From contig DAOVRI010000056.1 in assembly GCA_030628245.1 (NCBI GenBank), forward strand, positions 1-9,962: a stretch of 9,962 nucleotides of DNA, written 5' to 3'. This stretch comes from Dehalococcoidales bacterium. Its GTDB lineage: Bacteria > Chloroflexota > Dehalococcoidia > Dehalococcoidales > RBG-16-60-22. Both the position numbers and the translations under genes were made by a program. Each line of letters opens with the position of its first letter. The stretch's first letter is position 1. Positions 6,120 through 9,962 of the stretch are shown here, one piece after another. The notes under the pieces are model-generated. The model did not search any database, was not told where the DNA came from, and saw only the letters and a program-made list of their open reading frames with translations.

Positions 6120-7295
6120 CTATAGCAGCGAGGGAATGTCTTTTATCGTAATGTCAATCCCTCGCTGTGTGCTTACCACGCCTTCCTGGCGTTTCTTGAG
6201 TTCTGCAATGAGGTTAATAGCTTTGGTGAAGTAGGTCCTGACCTTTTCCACGTCACTCATTTCCGAGAGTACTAAGGTAACGTCTATGGTACCTTTTTCC
6301 CTGGGGTAGTCACCACTTCTTATAATTGCTTCCGGGGCCATGTTTTTAATATACGTGCCGAGCTCTTTTATCAGGTCGACATTGATTTCCCTGGCAGGGG
6401 CGGAAACGAGATAGAGGGCCCTCTTTGAGTCCAGGGGATTGCATTTAATCGATAGTCCGCTGATAGCTTCGTCCAGTGCCTGAGTCCCCTTCTGAGTTTC
6501 CGTGGCTTTGTTTCGGAAGTGGCGCTTCGATGTAAAAAGTGATTTTATTGCCGAGGCCTGGGAACGACCGAATCCCAGGGTTGTCCAGCCCACCAGTGTC
6601 TGTATGATGTCACCGGCGTCAAGTATCTTGGCGCCAATATATCTGGACTTTATCTCCTCGCCGGCACAGAGCAGGTTAAAAAACGGCTGCACGATGGTAG
6701 TGTTTATCTTGGCAAGATTATGCTTGAGGGACGTGTCTTTGCTGACGTACCTCTGGTTATCGACGAGGAATATGGCGTCGGCAACCAGGTAGCTTGATTT
6801 CAGGCAGGTGGCCACGTTATAGACGGTCCTGTCTTCGGTTGACTCTTCATGTTCAAAGGGAAGGATGATGAGATTGTAGACCGGCTTATCGACGTAGCGC
6901 TCCTTTATCTGCTGCGTCATGACCGATATCGCGCCGGAGCCGGTACCGCCCGCCGCCCCGGCAATCAACAGGAAGGCGTCTGTTTCCTGGAAATGCTTGG
7001 AGTTCCTTATTGTCTCGATGACCTTGTCGGAGTCTTCCCGGGCTATCTCGGCGCCCAGCTCGTTAATTTTGCCGACGCCATGGCCGCCGGTTTTTCTGTT
7101 GCCAATGAGGATGCGGTGGTCGTAATCAGACTTTATGGTGTTCAGCCCGCTAAGGTCAGCGCGGTCGGTATTAACCGCATAGGCGCCGGTAACAATACGT
7201 AGCCCGCGTAGACCACGGGCTCTTCCGTTAAGGCGGGCAAACTCATCGGCTATTCTGCCGCCGCATTGTCCGAAGCCAACAACCACTAATTTCAT
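6120..7295 (-). CDS. Tubulin-superfamily GTPase B (CetZ/FtsZ-like), paralogue of A
   Basis: Also 391 residues. It aligns with tubulin A end to end without a gap, about 267 identities by hand count (68%). All nucleotide elements are kept: GFGQCGGRIADEF (7-19), NTDRADL (42-48), GGHGVG with NELGAEI (70-84), AGGTGSG (115-121), LPFEHE (145-150), VDNQR (178-182) and LDAGDI (225-230) with D226/D229. So both copies should be active GTPases, and neither looks like a degenerate partner. Divergence is concentrated at 245-263, just after the T7 region, and in the linker at 371-384. The last seven residues, KDIPSLL, are identical. The start ATG is preceded by GGTGAG, a weak Shine-Dalgarno. It lies 100 bases after gap on the same strand but has its own TTGACA promoter. 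It converges with the 170-residue gene. A and B may copolymerise, as alpha and beta tubulin do, or act in separate filaments; sequence alone does not decide. Confidence 0.93.
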   Translation of the reverse strand: MKLVVVGFGQCGGRIADEFARLNGRARGLRGLRIVTGAYAVNTDRADLSGLNTIKSDYDHRILIGNRKTGGHGVGKINELGAEIAREDSDKVIETIRNSKHFQETDAFLLIAGAAGGTGSGAISVMTQQIKERYVDKPVYNLIILPFEHEESTEDRTVYNVATCLKSSYLVADAIFLVDNQRYVSKDTSLKHNLAKINTTIVQPFFNLLCAGEEIKSRYIGAKILDAGDIIQTLVGWTTLGFGRSQASAIKSLFTSKRHFRNKATETQKGTQALDEAISGLSIKCNPLDSKRALYLVSAPAREINVDLIKELGTYIKNMAPEAIIRSGDYPREKGTIDVTLVLSEMSDVEKVRTYFTKAINLIAELKKRQEGVVSTQRGIDITIKDIPSLL

Positions 7296-7322
7296 AACTC
7301 ACCGTAATCAGGCAGTTTTCCT

Positions 7323-7352
7323 ATTTTACGCAATTCCGCAATAGGTTGTCAA
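7323..7352 (-). promoter_or_regulatory. Probable promoter of tubulin B
   Basis: Perfect TTGACA (7347-7352) and TAAAAT (7323-7328) are 18 bases apart. The spacer contains ATTGCG twice with an 8-bp period, and CCTATT/AATAGG forms an inverted repeat across it. GTAC-TTAT-GTAC (7356-7367) lies just upstream of the -35. The expected leader is about 20 bases. Confidence 0.68.
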
Positions 7353-7395
7353 TCAGTACTTATGTACGTGGCGGTAATTTTTTTTAATTATCTTT

Positions 7396-8409
7396 CTACA
7401 GCCCCCTGGAAGCCATGTAAACGGCCAGGTCGCCGAGGCGGCAGCTATAGCCCCACTCGTTATCGTACCAGGCCAGTATCTTGACCATGTTCCCGCCGAT
7501 GACTATGGTGCTGGGACCGTCGATGATGGAGCTGTGGGGATTTCCCTTGAAATCCATGCTGACCAGCTCCTCCTCGCAGAACTCGAGGATATCTTTAAGC
7601 GGCCCAGCGGCGGCGGCTTTCAAGACCTGGTTGACCTGCTCTACCGTGACCTCTTTTTCCAGGTCGCAGACAAAGTCGATAACCGAGACGGTGGGCGTCG
7701 GCACGCGGAAAGCCAGACCGTGGATTTTACCCTGCAGCGCCGGGATAACCTGGGTCACGGCCTTGGCGGCGCCGGTGGTGGTGGGAATCATGTTCAGGGC
7801 GGCGGCGCGCGCCCGGCGCGGGTCCTTGTGAATCGTGTCCAGTACCACCTGGTCGTTGGTATAGGAGTGGATGGTAGTCATCAGTCCCTTGCTCACGCCG
7901 AAGCTGTCGTTCAGCACCTTGACGGGTGGGGCGATGCCGTTGGTAGTGCAGGAAGCGTTGGAAATAACGTTGTGTTTGGCGGGGTCGTAGTCCTTTTCGT
8001 TGACGCCGAGGACGATGGTGATGTCCTCGTTCTTGGCGGGCGCCGAGATGATTACTTTCTTGGCTCCGCCGTTGCGATGGGCGACAGCTTTCGTGGCATC
8101 TGTGAAAAGACCGGTGGACTCGATGATGATATCGGCGCCGTAGTCCTTCCAGGCGATAGCACCGGGGTCGCGCTCCGATATTACTTTAATTTCCTGGCCG
8201 TCGACGACAATGGCTTTTTCGGTGGCGCCGACCTCGCCGGGATAGCGGCCGAAGATGCTGTCCCATTTCAGCAGGTGGGCATTGGTCCTGGTATCGGCCA
8301 GGTCGTTGACGGCCACCACTTCCAGGTCGTTCTTGTGGTACTGTTTCATGGTCCTGAGGGTCAGCCGGCCGATGCGTCCGAAGCCGTTAATGCCGATTCT
8401 GGTTTTCAT
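7396..8409 (-). CDS. gap: Glyceraldehyde-3-phosphate dehydrogenase, class I
   Basis: This enzyme oxidises glyceraldehyde 3-phosphate with phosphate to 1,3-bisphosphoglycerate, or the reverse in gluconeogenesis, in the cytoplasm. Its 337 residues match the usual length. The Rossmann motif GINGFGRIGR is at 6-15, and N35-D36 after the second strand fits NAD preference. The catalytic cysteine is C154 in SNASCTTNGIAP (150-161), and the catalytic histidine is H181 in HSYTNDQ. RARAAALNMIPTTTGAAKAV (199-218) and WYDNEWGYS (314-322) are standard class I strings. The second cysteine of the common SCTTNC motif is replaced by glycine (G158). AGGAGG (8415-8420) lies five bases before the ATG. It starts 29 bases after the stop of the dehydratase-like gene on the same strand, so co-transcription is likely. 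No clear terminator follows, so reading on into tubulin B is possible. Confidence 0.97.
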   Translation of the reverse strand: MKTRIGINGFGRIGRLTLRTMKQYHKNDLEVVAVNDLADTRTNAHLLKWDSIFGRYPGEVGATEKAIVVDGQEIKVISERDPGAIAWKDYGADIIIESTGLFTDATKAVAHRNGGAKKVIISAPAKNEDITIVLGVNEKDYDPAKHNVISNASCTTNGIAPPVKVLNDSFGVSKGLMTTIHSYTNDQVVLDTIHKDPRRARAAALNMIPTTTGAAKAVTQVIPALQGKIHGLAFRVPTPTVSVIDFVCDLEKEVTVEQVNQVLKAAAAGPLKDILEFCEEELVSMDFKGNPHSSIIDGPSTIVIGGNMVKILAWYDNEWGYSCRLGDLAVYMASRGL

Positions 8410-8438
8410 TTTCGCCTCCTGAATAAATTTTTTATCGC

Positions 8439-9470
8439 TTATTTTTTCAGAGCCTGACTGTATTTATCTTTCCGAAGGAAGGACCGGCTCCTCTGGAGCA
8501 TGTCCAGGAAGGCCTCGATACGTGTCTTGATGTGGCTATTCAGGAAGAAGTCGTCGTTGCCTTCCAGCGTCAGTATGGGAAGGTCGATGGCATCCCGGAA
8601 GATGATATCGCCGATGCCGCGATGGCAGAACGCCTGCACGTAGTGGATAACGCCGTTTATCTGTCTCTGGAGCAGTTCTGCTTTTATGTCCCTGAGACGT
8701 TCGTGGATGGAGTAGGGGTAGGTGTAGCTGGAATACTGCTCGGCCAGCGATTGGCCGGGCTCGGGCATGGCGAACTGGCGCTGGACCTCGTTAAAGACCA
8801 CCCTGGCGCCATGTTTTTCAATGAAGGGGTACAACTCCCGGGCGTACACCGATGGTACGCCGATATAGGCCAGCCTGAGTTGTTCGGTGGGGTGGGGCTG
8901 GCGCTGCGAGCAGTCTTGCAGTAAATTGAGCAACTCCTGCCGGTACTTGTGAAAATCCTGATTAAAGTCGGAGGCGGAGACGAGCCAGAGGTGGTTCTCC
9001 CAGCCGCTGGCCGTATTCTCCCTCCAGGTAAGCTCGTCAAGTTTCAGGACGATATCACGGGCCGACTGGAGTTCGTCCCTGACTTTGTTGGCGGCTTCCA
9101 GCGTGGTGCCCAGCGTGGTTGCCAGCCCCTCCAGGGTATGTTGCATAAGGTAGTGGTCGGGGCTGTCCGGGTAGGCGAAGGGTATGGCGTTCAGCCCCTT
9201 GAGTTTCAGAGTTTCCATGAGCATGATGGTGTTGGAGCAGTCGCCGGTGGTGACGCAGATGATATCCTGGATGCCGCTGTCCATGCATACGCCGTAGATT
9301 CCCTTTATCCAGCTACAGCAGTTGAGGGGGAAGCCGGCCCTCTCGGCGATGGTGATGAGGCGTCCCGGATTGGGGTCGGAAACGAGGATATTGTTCAGGT
9401 CAATCGGCTGATAACCGGCGGCTATCAGAACCTCTACGGGAACGGTAGTGGTGATGCCAATCTTCTTCAT
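8439..9470 (-). CDS. 2-hydroxyacyl-CoA dehydratase / benzoyl-CoA reductase-type subunit
   Basis: A 343-residue protein of the HgdB/BcrB-type family (HGD-D domain). These proteins bind a [4Fe-4S] cluster and, once charged by an ATP-driven activase, do radical dehydration of 2-hydroxyacyl-CoA or aromatic-ring reduction. Evidence: candidate cluster cysteines C51/C52 before WIKGIYGVCMD (54-64), C78 in TTGDCSN (74-80) and C282 in VQAFCHRGIGD (278-288), and the C-terminal LEGNDDFF with KTRIEAFLDML (302-325), typical of the family. The family normally works as two related subunits plus an activase. None of these partners is in the window, so the substrate cannot be told, and a single-subunit double-cubane-like role is an alternative. 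It starts 14 bases after the MBL-fold gene and ends 29 bases before gap. No Shine-Dalgarno is seen before ATG 9468-9470. A -10-like TATAAT eight bases upstream raises the chance of leaderless expression. Confidence 0.85.
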   Translation of the reverse strand: MKKIGITTTVPVEVLIAAGYQPIDLNNILVSDPNPGRLITIAERAGFPLNCCSWIKGIYGVCMDSGIQDIICVTTGDCSNTIMLMETLKLKGLNAIPFAYPDSPDHYLMQHTLEGLATTLGTTLEAANKVRDELQSARDIVLKLDELTWRENTASGWENHLWLVSASDFNQDFHKYRQELLNLLQDCSQRQPHPTEQLRLAYIGVPSVYARELYPFIEKHGARVVFNEVQRQFAMPEPGQSLAEQYSSYTYPYSIHERLRDIKAELLQRQINGVIHYVQAFCHRGIGDIIFRDAIDLPILTLEGNDDFFLNSHIKTRIEAFLDMLQRSRSFLRKDKYSQALKK

Positions 9471-9478
9471 CTGGATTT

Positions 9479-9487
9479 ATTATATCA
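9479..9487 (-). promoter_or_regulatory. Extended -10 element before the dehydratase-like gene
   Basis: On the minus strand the bases read TGATATAAT, an extended -10 (TGnTATAAT). Its TGA is also the stop codon of the MBL-fold gene. The start ATG follows after eight bases, so a transcript from here would be almost leaderless, which fits the absence of a Shine-Dalgarno. The -35 region (TTATAC at 17 bases) is poor. Chance is possible in an AT-rich gap. Confidence 0.35.
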
Positions 9488-9962
9488 GTTTTGACGGTAA
9501 TGTATAATACCGTTCCGGGGAAACCTGTCCAGCTTGCCTTCGGCGGCCATCATCTCGAGGTGAGCCAGCGTTTCAAAGACGGCCATTCTTCTATGAAAGT
9601 CGGGCAGGTCATGCCACCGGGAATTAACTCCCCATATTATTTCGCGGGCTATCTGGTAGGTCGTTCTGGCTTGGCCCCCCATCGCCGCCAGAATATCCCG
9701 GTTTCTCAGCTCGTGGTGCTGGAGAATCTCGTCGATGCGCGACCGGAGTCCGGTGAAGGGCTGGTCATGGCCGGGCAGGATGAGTTCGGCGTCCAGTTGC
9801 CTCATCTCCTGGAGCGACTTTATATAATGGCCGAGGGGGTTTTCGATAGACTGCGGGTGGACGCTGATGTTGGGCGTGATTCTCGGCAGGATATGGTCGC
9901 CGGAGAGCAGGATTTTCTTCTCGGGTTCGTAGAGACAGATATGCCCCGAAGAGTGACCCGGC
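9485..9962 (-). CDS. MBL-fold metallo-hydrolase, C-terminal 158 residues (partial)
   Basis: The frame is open from the right edge to a TGA at 9485-9487, so the N-terminus with the HxHxDH motif lies outside the window. What remains shows the later metal motifs: PGHSSGH at the very edge (third motif histidine), SGDH a little further on (bridging aspartate) and LPGHDQP (last histidine). After these comes a helical region with EILQHHELRNRDIL and a Trp-containing stretch, resembling the winged-helix C-terminal domain of LACTB2-like hydrolases. Such proteins are zinc hydrolases acting on thioesters, RNA or lactams; the substrate here is unknown. It is first of three leftward genes with the dehydratase-like gene and gap. 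A thioesterase role beside a CoA-ester enzyme would fit but is a guess. An ATG at 9805 is internal and not the real start. Confidence 0.88.
   Translation of the reverse strand, partial: PGHSSGHICLYEPEKKILLSGDHILPRITPNISVHPQSIENPLGHYIKSLQEMRQLDAELILPGHDQPFTGLRSRIDEILQHHELRNRDILAAMGGQARTTYQIAREIIWGVNSRWHDLPDFHRRMAVFETLAHLEMMAAEGKLDRFPRNGIIHYRQN

Noticed and set aside
1674..7295. Phage or plasmid origin of the tubulins (TubZ/PhuZ type)
   Set aside because: No DNA-binding partner such as TubR, no centromere-like iterons, and no integrase or phage genes were seen. The flanks are housekeeping genes, and the motifs look closer to CetZ.
7534..8457. Open frame of 307 codons on the plus strand across gap
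   Set aside because: It is a shadow of the gap gene, whose catalytic motifs are intact on the minus strand.

Overview
The window carries ordinary bacterial housekeeping genes around an unusual cytoskeleton-like gene cluster. The housekeeping genes are dnaX (clamp-loader tau/gamma), a class I glyceraldehyde-3-phosphate dehydrogenase, a 2-hydroxyacyl-CoA dehydratase-type iron-sulfur protein and an MBL-fold hydrolase. Bacterial dnaX, Shine-Dalgarno sites and sigma70-like promoters show a bacterium. The oxygen-sensitive dehydratase family suggests an anaerobe. The combination with archaeal-looking tubulins reminds me of Chloroflexota (Dehalococcoidia), but that placement is an inference from memory and is not demonstrated here.

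Layout from left to right. Bases 1-1533 (minus): the N-terminal 511 codons of dnaX, running off the left edge, with an A8G slippery run in the linker. Bases 1674-2849 (minus): tubulin-superfamily GTPase A, followed by a strong intrinsic terminator. Bases 2850-3075: a divergent promoter region with repeated ATGCTA boxes. Bases 3076-5259 (plus): a 727-residue, Ala/Glu-rich, almost entirely helical protein made of 25-residue repeats. Bases 5467-5979 (plus): a 170-residue helical protein with aromatic residues spaced 11 apart. Bases 6120-7295 (minus): tubulin-superfamily GTPase B, a paralogue of A with the same length. Bases 7396-8409 (minus): gap. Bases 8439-9470 (minus): the dehydratase-type protein. 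Bases 9485-9962 (minus): the C-terminal part of an MBL-fold hydrolase. The last three are closely spaced and look like one operon running leftward.

The centre (about 1670-7350) is the part worth attention. Two CetZ/FtsZ-like GTPases, about 68% identical by hand count and alignable without a gap over 391 residues, flank two long helical proteins built on 11-residue (hendecad) arithmetic. Both tubulins keep the nucleotide loops and the DxxD of the T7 loop, so both should bind and hydrolyse GTP and polymerise. Both end in an identical short C-terminal tail after a variable linker, as FtsZ does where it binds partners. Promoters of A and of the long helical protein share a hexamer motif, and promoters of A and B share a similar design. 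I infer a two-tubulin filament system with dedicated coiled-coil partners. I know of no described system with this composition, but I could not search. No mobile element, phage gene, CRISPR array, tRNA or rRNA was seen.
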